A stretch of 64,000 nt of DNA, taken from NCBI RefSeq assembly GCF_902729425.1, contig NZ_CACVCH010000001.1:255501-319500 (forward strand), in the 5' to 3' direction. A program made the translations under genes and the position numbers. Below the pieces are notes generated by a model, which did not search any database, was not told the origin of the DNA, and saw only the letters and a program-made list of their open reading frames with translations. Origin of the DNA: Magnetospirillum sp. SS-4 (lineage in GTDB: Bacteria; Pseudomonadota; Alphaproteobacteria; Rhodospirillales; Magnetospirillaceae). This document shows, piece after piece, positions 8,373-17,145 of the stretch (position 1 is the first letter of the stretch; every line of letters begins with the position of its first letter).

Positions 8373-9910
8373 TCCGATCGCTCAGGAACCTTCACCGGCT
8401 GCTGACCATCGGACGGGTCCTGGCGCGCCACGACGCCCTGTTCCTGCTGGAAGAGCATCTGCCGCTGACCCGCCACCTGTCGGCGCTGCTGCGCGGCGGC
8501 CGCCCGCCGGTCGGCACCGGCCGGCCGGGCGAACGGCTAGCCGAGGCGCTGACCGAGCTTGGCCCCTCGTTCATCAAGCTGGGCCAGGCGCTGTCGACCC
8601 GCGCCGACCTGCTGGGCGAGGAGATGGCGGCCGACCTGTCGGGATTGCAGGACAAGCTGCCGCCGTTTCCGGCGGACGAGGCCCGGCGCATCATCGATGA
8701 GGAACTGGACGGCGGCCTGGAGCGCCACTTCAGCAGCTTCGACGACGTGCCGGTGGCGGCGGCCTCCATCGCCCAGGTCCATTTCGCCGTCACCGCCGAC
8801 GGCCGCGAGGCGGCGGTCAAGATCCTGCGCCCCGGCGTCGAGGCCAAGTTCCGCCAGGACATCGACCTGATGTACTGGCTGGCGGAGTGGGCCGAGCTGA
8901 CCATGCCGCGCCTGCGCCGCCTGAAGCCGGTCGAAACCGTCAAGACCTTCGAGGATTCCGTCACCCTGGAGATGGACCTGCGGTTCGAGGCGGCGGCGGC
9001 GGCCGAGCTGGCCGAGAATTTCCAAGGCGACGACAACTTCAAGGTGCCCGAGGTCGACTGGCTGCGCACCGGGCGGCGCGTCCTGACCCTGGAGCGGGTC
9101 CACGGCATTCCCGTCGACGAGGTCGACCGGCTGAGAGAAGCCGGCTTCGACCCGGTCGACATCCTGGCGAAGGCCGCCGAGGCCATGTTCAACCAGGTGT
9201 TCCGCGACGGCTTCTTCCACGCCGACATGCATCCCGGCAACCTGTTCATCGGCGAAAGCGGCAACCTGATCGCGGTGGATTTCGGCATCATGGGCCGGGT
9301 CGACAAGAACACCCGCCGCTTCCTGGGCGAAATGCTGCTGGGCTTCCTGTCGGGCGATTACCGCAAGGTGGCCGAGGTTCATTTCGCCGCCGGCTACGTG
9401 CCGGCCGACCAGTCCATCGATTCCTTCACCCAGGCCTGCCGCTCCATCGCCGAACCGATCCTGGGCCGGCCGCTGCACGAGATTTCCATCGCCAAGCTGC
9501 TGGGACAGCTGTTCCAGGTCACCGAGACCTTCGCCATGGAAACCCAGCCGCAATTGCTGCTGTTGCAAAAAAGCATGCTGGTGGCCGAGGGCGTCGGCCG
9601 CATCCTCGACCCCCACATCAACATGTGGCAACTGGCCCAGCCGCTGATCGAGGGATGGATGCGGTCCAATCTCGGCCCCGAGGCCCGCGTCAAGGACGTG
9701 GTCGGCAACGTGGTCGGCTCGCTGGAGCGGCTGCCGCGCCTGCTGGCCGAGACCGAGAAGACCTATTCCATGCTGGTCGGCCAGGGATTGAAGCTGCACC
9801 CCGATACCGTCAAGTCCATCCTGGGCGACCGTCGACGCGGCCGGCCGTCATCGGCCATGCTGGCCTGGGGCCTGGCCCTGGTGCTGGCGGTCCTGCTGGT
9901 GCTGAAGTAG
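8369..9910 (+). CDS. ubiB: Ubiquinone biosynthesis regulatory protein kinase UbiB
   Basis: 513 aa. GTG start at 8369 overlapping the ubiE TGA. It has the family's signature K-x-G-Q segment (IKLGQALSTRADLL), the VKILRPGV lysine strand, the catalytic-loop HADMHPGNLFI and AVDFGIMG in place of DFG. The C-terminus carries a hydrophobic helix pair (AMLAWGLALVLAVLLVL), as expected for a membrane-bound ADCK/UbiB ATPase that supports the CoQ-synthesis complex. Confidence 0.94.
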   Translation: MIRSLRNLHRLLTIGRVLARHDALFLLEEHLPLTRHLSALLRGGRPPVGTGRPGERLAEALTELGPSFIKLGQALSTRADLLGEEMAADLSGLQDKLPPFPADEARRIIDEELDGGLERHFSSFDDVPVAAASIAQVHFAVTADGREAAVKILRPGVEAKFRQDIDLMYWLAEWAELTMPRLRRLKPVETVKTFEDSVTLEMDLRFEAAAAAELAENFQGDDNFKVPEVDWLRTGRRVLTLERVHGIPVDEVDRLREAGFDPVDILAKAAEAMFNQVFRDGFFHADMHPGNLFIGESGNLIAVDFGIMGRVDKNTRRFLGEMLLGFLSGDYRKVAEVHFAAGYVPADQSIDSFTQACRSIAEPILGRPLHEISIAKLLGQLFQVTETFAMETQPQLLLLQKSMLVAEGVGRILDPHINMWQLAQPLIEGWMRSNLGPEARVKDVVGNVVGSLERLPRLLAETEKTYSMLVGQGLKLHPDTVKSILGDRRRGRPSSAMLAWGLALVLAVLLVLK

Positions 9911-10066
9911 CCGCGCCCCGGTCCCGTCAATTCCGGGACTCGACGCGGGACTATGTCCTTGGCACTATCGGCCCCGGCCATCCATGGCTTTGGTCGTGGC
10001 TGGCCTAGGCAAACGCCCGCCAAGAACACATGGTTCAAGAACAATGAACTGGGGAGCACGGGGACG

Positions 10067-13000
10067 ATGTGGAAGCCGCGTCTGGGGCTACAGGTCAGCA
10101 TCGTTCTCATCATCGCCTTCGTGGTCGCCTGCCTGACCATCGCCACCGCCGTCAGCATATATTTCACCAGCACCCGCGCCGCCCAGGAAAGCGCCCAGCG
10201 CCTGTTCGGCGAGATCACCGAGCGGGTCTCCGACCGCGTCGACGATCAGATCAACGTCCTGCTCGACCTGGCCGGGCTGGGGGCGGCGCTGCCCGCCGCC
10301 GCCGCGCCGGTCGAGGGTTCGGCCGAGGGCCATGCGCTGCTGCCGTTCCTGCTCCGGGCGCTGGACCAGAACCGCGACCTCTACTCCATCTATGTCGGAC
10401 AGGCAGACGGCAGCTTTCTCCAGATGATCGCCACCCGTGGCGATGGCCGCGTCCTGGCCGCCAACAAGGCGCCGGACGGAACGGCGTTCATCCTGCGCGC
10501 CATCGCCACCGCCGGGGACGGCATCCGCCGCGAGACCTGGACCTTCCTGGACGCGACCATGACCCGGCTGGGCGGCATGGCCAAGGATTCGCCGCCCTAC
10601 GACCCGCGCCAGCGCCCCTGGTACGCCGCCGCCCTGACCAATCCCGGCAACGCCTTGTCCGAACCCTACGTCTTCAGTTCGCTGCAAGAGCCCGGCCTGA
10701 CCGCGTCGCGGCAACTGGCCGGCGGGACCGGCGTGTTCGGGGTCGACGTCACCTTGCGCGGCCTGTCCGACTTCATCGGCCGACAGGAGATTTCCCCCCA
10801 TGGCGGCATCGTCCTGGTCGATCAGAAGCGGCGCCTGCTGGCGATATCGCCGGCGCTGCTGGCCGGCCTGGGCCAGGACGTGGGACCACTGACCGGACTG
10901 GCCGAGATCGGCGCTCCCATTCTTCGCGCCATCGACGGCGCCACCGCCACCGCCGCCACGCTGGTCGAGGCCGGCAGGACCGAGATCCTGGCCCAGGCCA
11001 CCGAATGGACCGACCGCAACGGCCAGACCATCACCATCGGCATCGTGTCTCCCTTCATCGATTTCACCGGCCCCATCAAGGAGATGCAGTCCCGGATTCT
11101 CAAGGTCGCCCTGCTGGTCTTGCTGGTGGTGGTGCCGCTGTCGACCCTGCTGGCGCGCAACATCGCCCGGTCGGTGCGCGATCTGGTGGCCGAGGCGGAC
11201 CGGGTCCGCCACTTCGATTTCAGCGGCGAGCCCCCCGCCGGCTCCTTCATCCGCGAGTTCCACGACCTGGGCGAGGCCTTCGGGCTGATGAAGCACACCC
11301 TGTCCGCCCGGTCGGACGAACTGGCGCAGGCGCAGCAGCGGCTGGAACGGCTGGTCGACCTGGGCATCGCCCTGTCTTCGGAACGCGACACCGGCCGGCT
11401 GATGGACATGATCTTGCTGGGCGCCAAGGAATTGACCAACGCCGACGGCGGAACCCTGTACATTCTGGACGAGGATCAGCTTCGCTTCCAGATCATCCGC
11501 AACGACACCCTGGGCATCACGATGGGGGGCGAAGGCGAACCGCCGCCGTCGCTGCCGCCGGTCCGGCTGAAATCGCCCGAGGGACAGCCCAACCACAAGA
11601 ATGTGGTCAGCCATGCCGTGCACCAGCAGATCACCATCAATATCGCCGACGCCTATGACGATGCCCACTTCGATTTTTCCGGCACCAAGGCCTTCGACAT
11701 GGCCAACGGCTATCGTTCGACCTCGTTCCTGACCGTGCCGCTGAAGCCGCGCGGCGGCGACGTCATCGGCGCGGTGCAGTTGATCAACGCCCGCCCCCCC
11801 GGCTCGTCCGACATCATCGCGTTCTCGCCCCAGCTCCAGCGCTTCGTCGAGGCGCTGTCGGCCCAGGCCGCCACCGCCCTTTACAATCGCGACCTGCTGG
11901 ACGCCCAGGAACGGCTGATGGACGCGATGATCCAGATCCTGGCCGGAGCCATCGACGCCAAGAGCCCCTATACCGGCGGTCATTGCGAACGTGTCCCCGA
12001 ACTGTCGCTGATGCTGGCCGAGGAGGCCTGCAAGGTCACCGAGGGACCGCTGGCCGAGTTCGCCTTCCACACCCCGGAGGAATGGCGCGAATTCAAGATC
12101 GGCGCGTGGCTGCACGATTGCGGCAAGGTCACCACCCCGGAATACGTGGTCGACAAGGCCACCAAGCTGGAGACCATCTACAACCGCATCCACGAGGTCC
12201 GGACCCGGTTCGAGGTGCTGCTGCGCGACGCCCGCATCGAGATGCTGGAGGCGGTCGCCGCCGGCATGCCGGCGGACGAGGCCGAAGCCGGTTTCGAAGC
12301 CCGCAAGGCTGAACTGGTGGACGATTACGCCTTCATCGCCGAATGCAATCTGGGCGGCGAGTTCATGGCCCCGGAACGGGTCGAGCGCCTGAAGTCCATC
12401 GCGACGCGAACCTGGGTGCGCCATTTCGACGACCGTCTGGGCCTGTCGCAGGAGGAATTGCGCCGCCTGGACTCGATCCCATCCGGGACGCTGCCGGCGG
12501 TCGAGGCCATCCTCGCCGACAAGCCCAACCACGTCATTCCCCGTCCCGCCGATTCGGCGCTGTTCGATCCCGCCTACGGCTTCAAGACCAGGATTCCAGA
12601 GAACCTCTACAACTTCGGCGAGCTTTACAACCTGTCGATCGGACGCGGCACCCTGACCGAGGAAGAGCGCTTCAAGATCAACGAGCACATCATCCAGACC
12701 ATCATCATGCTGAAGCGGATGCCGTTCCCCAAGCAGATGCAGCGCGTCATCGAATATGCCGGCACCCATCACGAAACCCTGATCGGCACCGGCTATCCAC
12801 GCTGCCTGACCGGCGCGGAACTGTCGGTTCCGGCCCGCATCACCGCCATCGCCGACATCTTCGAGGCGCTGACCGCGTCGGACCGCCCCTACAAGAAGCC
12901 GAAAACCCTGTCGGAATGCGTCAAGATTCTCAGCTTCTTCAAGAAGGACAAGCATATCGACGCCGACCTGTTCGATCTGTTCCTGTCGTCGGGCGTCTAT

Positions 13001-13072
13001 CTACGCTATGCCGAACGCTACCTGAGACCCGAGCAGCTCGACGAGGTCGATGTGTCCAGGTATATCGGCTGA
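10067..13072 (+). CDS. Membrane Cache-GAF-HD-GYP protein (probable c-di-GMP phosphodiesterase)
   Basis: 1001 aa. TM1 near residues 10-32, an extracytoplasmic double-Cache-like domain (contains RPWYAAAL, typical of dCache) to about 340, TM2 near 345-365, a HAMP-like linker, a GAF domain around 430-620, then the HD-GYP domain. Key residues are HD at 683-684 (LHDCGKVTTP), a histidine at 874, HH at 901-902 and GYP at 909-911, followed by ARITAIADIFEALTASDRPY. The HD and later histidines are separated by about 190 residues instead of roughly 30, so a large insert splits the domain. It likely hydrolyses c-di-GMP in response to an external ligand; activity is inferred from conserved metal ligands. 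Confidence 0.88.
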   Translation: MWKPRLGLQVSIVLIIAFVVACLTIATAVSIYFTSTRAAQESAQRLFGEITERVSDRVDDQINVLLDLAGLGAALPAAAAPVEGSAEGHALLPFLLRALDQNRDLYSIYVGQADGSFLQMIATRGDGRVLAANKAPDGTAFILRAIATAGDGIRRETWTFLDATMTRLGGMAKDSPPYDPRQRPWYAAALTNPGNALSEPYVFSSLQEPGLTASRQLAGGTGVFGVDVTLRGLSDFIGRQEISPHGGIVLVDQKRRLLAISPALLAGLGQDVGPLTGLAEIGAPILRAIDGATATAATLVEAGRTEILAQATEWTDRNGQTITIGIVSPFIDFTGPIKEMQSRILKVALLVLLVVVPLSTLLARNIARSVRDLVAEADRVRHFDFSGEPPAGSFIREFHDLGEAFGLMKHTLSARSDELAQAQQRLERLVDLGIALSSERDTGRLMDMILLGAKELTNADGGTLYILDEDQLRFQIIRNDTLGITMGGEGEPPPSLPPVRLKSPEGQPNHKNVVSHAVHQQITINIADAYDDAHFDFSGTKAFDMANGYRSTSFLTVPLKPRGGDVIGAVQLINARPPGSSDIIAFSPQLQRFVEALSAQAATALYNRDLLDAQERLMDAMIQILAGAIDAKSPYTGGHCERVPELSLMLAEEACKVTEGPLAEFAFHTPEEWREFKIGAWLHDCGKVTTPEYVVDKATKLETIYNRIHEVRTRFEVLLRDARIEMLEAVAAGMPADEAEAGFEARKAELVDDYAFIAECNLGGEFMAPERVERLKSIATRTWVRHFDDRLGLSQEELRRLDSIPSGTLPAVEAILADKPNHVIPRPADSALFDPAYGFKTRIPENLYNFGELYNLSIGRGTLTEEERFKINEHIIQTIIMLKRMPFPKQMQRVIEYAGTHHETLIGTGYPRCLTGAELSVPARITAIADIFEALTASDRPYKKPKTLSECVKILSFFKKDKHIDADLFDLFLSSGVYLRYAERYLRPEQLDEVDVSRYIG

Positions 13073-13129
13073 CCGGTTGCTCTTTGTCCGGTCCTCTCCT
13101 ACCTATAGAGCCAGGATCGGAGAGCCCGC

Positions 13130-13699
13130 ATGATCAGACCCCTGTCGAAAACCCTTGCCGCCATCGCCGTCTGCCTGGGGGCCGCGGCGCCGGCCGCCGC
13201 CGACGCCCCCCGCCTGGACTGGCGCGCCCTGCCGCTTCCCGCCATCGACGGCCGGTCCCTGGACCCGGCCCAATTGGCCGGCAAGGTGGTGCTGGTGGTC
13301 AACACCGCCTCGCAATGCGGTTTCACCCCCCAGTACAAGGGGCTTCAGGCCCTGTGGCGCGAGTATCGCGACAAGGGGGTGGTGATCCTTGGGATACCGT
13401 CCAATGATTTCGGCGCCCAGGAACCCGCCTCCAACGCCGAGGTCGCCAAATTCTGCGAGATCAATTACGGCGTCGATTTCCCGCTGATGGCCAAGCAGGT
13501 GGTGTCGGGCAAGGACGCCCATCCGCTGTATCGCTGGGCGGCCGAGCGCACCGGCCCGCTGGGGGTGCCGCGCTGGAACTTCCACAAGCTACTCATCGGC
13601 AGCGACGGACGCCTGCTGGACTGGTTCGCCAGCACCACGGCGCCCGACTCGGCCAAGCTGCGCGCCGCCCTGGACAAGGCGGTCATGAGGCGGCAGTGA
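13130..13699 (+). CDS. Exported glutathione peroxidase
   Basis: 189 aa. It begins with a signal peptide (about residues 1-24, ending APAAADA). The peroxidase fold has the catalytic cysteine in NTASQCGFTPQYKG, the glutamine in the PSNDFGAQEP region and the tryptophan in RWNFHK, which complete the Cys-Gln-Trp centre. It reduces peroxides, probably in the periplasm and probably with thioredoxin-like donors rather than glutathione. It is convergent with the FKBP gene, with only 4 bp between stops. Confidence 0.9.
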   Translation: MIRPLSKTLAAIAVCLGAAAPAAADAPRLDWRALPLPAIDGRSLDPAQLAGKVVLVVNTASQCGFTPQYKGLQALWREYRDKGVVILGIPSNDFGAQEPASNAEVAKFCEINYGVDFPLMAKQVVSGKDAHPLYRWAAERTGPLGVPRWNFHKLLIGSDGRLLDWFASTTAPDSAKLRAALDKAVMRRQ

Positions 13700-13703
13700 C
13701 GGA

Positions 13704-14180
13704 TCAGTGACCGGTCACGCCGGCGACTCCAGCCGAGATTTCCGACTGGTTGGCGGGACGGATGGCGGCGACGGTGCAGGAGAAATTCAGCGTCACCCCG
13801 GCCAGCGGATGGTTGCCGTCCAGCACCACCTGCCCCTCCTCGATGTCGGTCACCCGGAACAGGCGGACCTCGTCGCCCCCTTCCTGCATGCCCTCGAACA
13901 CCGATCCGATCTCGGTGCCGTCGGGAAAGGATTCGAGGGGCTCGACCTGGACGAGATCGGCGCTGTACTCGCCGAACGCCTCGCCGGGATCCAGGCGGAC
14001 GGAGACCTTGGCCCCCACGGCCTTGCCGTCCAGTTCGGCCTCCAGCTTGGGGAAGATGCCGTCGTAGCCGCCGTGGAGATAGCTCAGCGGCTCGGGGCCG
14101 TCATCGACCAGCTGACCGTCGGAATCCGTGACCCGGTAGTCGAGGGTGACGACGGTGTCCTTGGAGATGGTGGCGCTCAT
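13704..14180 (-). CDS. FKBP-type peptidyl-prolyl cis-trans isomerase (SlyD-like)
   Basis: 158 aa, starting at MSATISKDTVVTLDYRVTD. It has the SlyD/FkpB pattern: LDYRVTDSDGQLVDDG, PLSYLHGG followed by the AELDGKAVGAKVSVRLDPGEAFGEY flap region, and DGNHPLAG then LNF. No signal peptide, and no His-rich metal tail. It would act as a cytoplasmic folding helper. Its start overlaps the plsY stop, so it is the last gene of the pyrB-pyrC'-plsY unit. Confidence 0.92.
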   Translation of the reverse strand: MSATISKDTVVTLDYRVTDSDGQLVDDGPEPLSYLHGGYDGIFPKLEAELDGKAVGAKVSVRLDPGEAFGEYSADLVQVEPLESFPDGTEIGSVFEGMQEGGDEVRLFRVTDIEEGQVVLDGNHPLAGVTLNFSCTVAAIRPANQSEISAGVAGVTGH

Positions 14181-14830
14181 GAGGGGGATTCTCCGGATTT
14201 CTTGCCGCCGATACGGGGTTCCTCGCCCCGGATCAGCCGGACGATGTTGGCCTTGTGGCGATAAAAGCCCATCACCGCCAGCCCGGCGGCCATGGCCGCG
14301 TAGTCGGGGCCGGCGAAGACGAGCGCGAAGGCCGGGGACAGCGCCAGCCCGACCAGGGCCGACAGCGAGGAATAGCGGAAGAGGGCCGCCGTCACCAGCC
14401 AGGCGGCGCAGCAGGCCAGTCCCACCGGCCAGGATGCCGCCATCAGGGTTCCGAAGGTGGTGGCGACGCCCTTGCCACCCTTGAACCGCAGCCAGACCGG
14501 GAAATTGTGCCCCAGCACGGCGGCGAAGCCGGCGACCGGCACGGTATCGTGGCCCAGCCCCCACCACGCCAGTCCGACGGCGATGGCGCCCTTGCCGCCG
14601 TCCAGCAGCAAGGTGGCCAGGGCAAGCCCCTTGCGGCCGGTGCGCAGCACGTTGGTGGCGCCGATATTGCCCGAGCCGATCTGGCGGATGTCGCCCAGCC
14701 CGGCCAGCCGGGTCAGCACCAGGCCGAACGGAATCGAGCCCAGCAGATAGCCGAACAGGGCGGCGGCGATGGTGGCGATCAGGGGAACGATGGCGGGAAC
14801 CTGCCAGATCTGCTCATGCATCATGGGCAT
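14177..14830 (-). CDS. plsY: Glycerol-3-phosphate acyltransferase PlsY
   Basis: 217 aa with about five membrane segments. The three PlsY motifs are present: GSGNIGATNVLR, GHNFPVWLRFKGGKGVAT-type core and a later N-x-R-L-I-R-G-E segment. It acylates glycerol-3-phosphate from acyl-phosphate in phospholipid synthesis. Possible starts are 14830, 14824 and 14821, and all overlap the end of the upstream dihydroorotase-like gene. No clear ribosome site decides between them, which suggests re-initiation. Confidence 0.93.
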   Translation of the reverse strand: MPMMHEQIWQVPAIVPLIATIAAALFGYLLGSIPFGLVLTRLAGLGDIRQIGSGNIGATNVLRTGRKGLALATLLLDGGKGAIAVGLAWWGLGHDTVPVAGFAAVLGHNFPVWLRFKGGKGVATTFGTLMAASWPVGLACCAAWLVTAALFRYSSLSALVGLALSPAFALVFAGPDYAAMAAGLAVMGFYRHKANIVRLIRGEEPRIGGKKSGESPS

Positions 14831-16124
14831 ACACGGTGCGGCCGTCGATGACGGTGCGCATCACCAGCCCCTGGACCGGACGGTCGTCGAACGGCGAGTT
14901 CTTGGACTTGGCGCGAAACTTCTTGGCGTCGACCTTCCAGGCGCGGTCGGGGTCGAACAGCACCAGGTCGGCCGAGGCGCCGACCCGGAGCCGTCCCGCC
15001 GGCAGGCCAAGGATGCCCGCGGGGGCGCAGGTCACCAGCCGGAGCGCGTCGAGCAGGCCGATATGGCCGTTATGGGCCAGTTCCAGGGTAATGGCCAACA
15101 GGGTCTCCAGCCCGACGCCGCCGAACTCGGCCGCCGCGAACGGCACCCGCTTGGAATCCTGGTCCTGCGGCGCGTGGTCCGAGGCGACGGCGTCGATGGT
15201 GCCGTCCTTAAGGCCCGCCACCACCGCCTGGCGGTCGGTCTCGGCCCGCAGCGGCGGGCTCAGCTTGGCGAAGGTGCGGTAGTCGCCCACCGACATCTCG
15301 TTGAGGGCGAAATAAGGCGGCGCGGTGTCGCAACTGACCGGCAGGCCGGCGGCCTTGGCCTTGCGGATGATCTCGATGCCCTCGGCGGTGGAGACGTGGG
15401 CGGCGTGATAGCGGCCGCCGGTGAGGGCCACCAGCCGCATGTCGCGCTCCAGCATGATGGCCTCCGCCGCCGCCGGAATGCCGGAAAGGCCCATGCGGGT
15501 CGCCAGCTCACCCTCGTTCATCATGCCGTTCTCGGCCAGCGACGGTTCCTCCGGATGCTGAACGATCATCAGGCCGAAGGTGGCGGCGTAGGACAGGGCG
15601 CGGCGCATCAGCTGGGCGCTGCGGATGGCCTTGACCCCATCGGTGAAACCAAGCGCGCCGGCCTCGGCCAGCATGCCCATCTCCGACAGCTCCTTGCCCT
15701 CCAGTTGCTTGGAGGCGGCAGCGTAGGGATAGACCTTGGCCAGCCCGATCTTGCGGGCGCGCCGGGCGACGAATTCCACCGTGGCGACCTCGTCGATCAC
15801 CGGATTGGTGTTGGGCAGGCAGACCATGGAGGTAACCCCGCCGGCCACCGCCGCCTCGCCCGCTGATTTCAGCGTTTCCTTGTGTTCCTCGCCGGGCTCG
15901 CGCAGTTGCACCCGCATGTCCACCAGACCGGGGGCAAGGCACAGCCCGTGGCAATCCACCACCTCCATCCCCGCCGGCACGCCGCCCTGGAACAGGCCCG
16001 GCCCCACATCGGCGACGATCTCGCCGTTGGTCAGCAGCGCCCCCCTGGAATCCAGGCCAGAGGCCGGGTCCAGCAGGCGGGCGTTGACATAGGCCACCAG
16101 GCCCGAGGTGCTGCGGGGGGCCAT
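14814..16124 (-). CDS. Dihydroorotase-like protein PyrC', probably non-catalytic
   Basis: 436 aa, type I dihydroorotase/amidohydrolase fold adjacent to pyrB. The metal-binding H-x-H normally found after PGLVD reads R71-V-Q73 (PGLVDMRVQLREPGEE). The later CEVTPHH-type segment is CDTAPPYF, and DHAPH is DHAPQ. Loss of these ligands is the hallmark of the PyrC' partners that hold ATCase together in pseudomonads without making dihydroorotate. It overlaps pyrB by one base. A separate active dihydroorotase would be needed elsewhere in the genome. Annotating it as an active enzyme would be misleading. Confidence 0.85.
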   Translation of the reverse strand: MAPRSTSGLVAYVNARLLDPASGLDSRGALLTNGEIVADVGPGLFQGGVPAGMEVVDCHGLCLAPGLVDMRVQLREPGEEHKETLKSAGEAAVAGGVTSMVCLPNTNPVIDEVATVEFVARRARKIGLAKVYPYAAASKQLEGKELSEMGMLAEAGALGFTDGVKAIRSAQLMRRALSYAATFGLMIVQHPEEPSLAENGMMNEGELATRMGLSGIPAAAEAIMLERDMRLVALTGGRYHAAHVSTAEGIEIIRKAKAAGLPVSCDTAPPYFALNEMSVGDYRTFAKLSPPLRAETDRQAVVAGLKDGTIDAVASDHAPQDQDSKRVPFAAAEFGGVGLETLLAITLELAHNGHIGLLDALRLVTCAPAGILGLPAGRLRVGASADLVLFDPDRAWKVDAKKFRAKSKNSPFDDRPVQGLVMRTVIDGRTVYAHDA

Positions 16125-17095
16125 CAGGCGGCTCCTGCGGAAGAGTGATCGGAAGCCGAACGGGGCAGGTCGCGGGTCAGCAGGTCCAGGCAGGCCATGC
16201 GCACCGCCACGCCCATCTCCACCTGCGAGCGGATCAGCGAGCGCTCGACATCGTCGGCCACGTCGGAATCGATCTCGACGCCGCGATTCATCGGGCCGGG
16301 ATGCATGATCACCGCGTCGGGCTTGGCCAGGCCGAGCTTGTCGTGATCCAGACCGAAGAAATGGAAGTACTCCCGGATGGAGGGGATAAAATTCCCCCGC
16401 ATCCGTTCGTTCTGGATGCGCAGCATCATGATGACGTCGACGTCCGCCAGCCCCTTCCTCATGTCGTGGAACACCTCGACCCCCAGCCGGTCGACGCCGG
16501 ACGGCAGCAAGGTGCGCGGCCCGATCAGCCGCACGCTGGCGCCCATGGCATTCAGCAGGTAGATGTTGGAGCGCGCCACCCGGGAATGCAGCACGTCGCC
16601 GCAGATGGCGACGGTCAGCCCCGACAGCTTGCCCTTGCGCCGGCGGATGGTCAGCGCGTCCAGAAGCGCCTGGGTCGGATGCTCGTGGCTGCCGTCGCCG
16701 CCGTTGATGACGGCGCAATTGACCTTCTCCGACAGCAGCTTGACCGCGCCCGAATCGGGGTGGCGCACCACCAGCACGTCCAGGTGCATGGCGTTCAGCG
16801 TCATGGCGGTGTCGATCAGGGTCTCGCCCTTCTGGACGCTGGAGCCGGCCGACTGCATGTTGATGACGTCGGCGCCGAGGCGCTTGCCGGCCAGCTCGAA
16901 GCTGGTACGGGTGCGGGTCGAGTTCTCGAAGAACAGATTGATGACGGTGCGGCCGCGCAGCAGGTTCTTGCGCTTGTCGTTGGAGCGGTTCTGCTCGACA
17001 TAGCCTTCGGCCAGATCGAGCAAAGTGGTGATCTCGGTCGGCCCCAGACCCTGGATGCCGAGGAGATGCCGGTGCGGGAAGCGGGCGTCTGTCAT
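16124..17095 (-). CDS. pyrB: Aspartate carbamoyltransferase catalytic subunit PyrB
   Basis: 323 aa. It carries the carbamoyl-phosphate site [13 protein letters not shown], the [11 protein letters not shown] segment and the later [12 protein letters not shown]. It makes carbamoyl-aspartate, the second step of pyrimidine synthesis. No pyrI is nearby; instead the inactive dihydroorotase-like gene follows with overlap, consistent with a PyrB-PyrC' dodecamer. First gene of the minus-strand pyrB-pyrC'-plsY-FKBP unit. Confidence 0.96.
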   Translation of the reverse strand: MTDARFPHRHLLGIQGLGPTEITTLLDLAEGYVEQNRSNDKRKNLLRGRTVINLFFENSTRTRTSFELAGKRLGADVINMQSAGSSVQKGETLIDTAMTLNAMHLDVLVVRHPDSGAVKLLSEKVNCAVINGGDGSHEHPTQALLDALTIRRRKGKLSGLTVAICGDVLHSRVARSNIYLLNAMGASVRLIGPRTLLPSGVDRLGVEVFHDMRKGLADVDVIMMLRIQNERMRGNFIPSIREYFHFFGLDHDKLGLAKPDAVIMHPGPMNRGVEIDSDVADDVERSLIRSQVEMGVAVRMACLDLLTRDLPRSASDHSSAGAA

Positions 17096-17145
17096 GGTGA
17101 GCGAACTATAGGGCGACGCGCCTCGCTGGGCAAGCCGCCGCGATC

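Noticed and set aside
10088-12955. A 955-codon open frame on the minus strand
   Set aside because: It is antisense to the HD-GYP gene, whose motifs are intact. The antisense translation has no recognisable domain and skewed composition.
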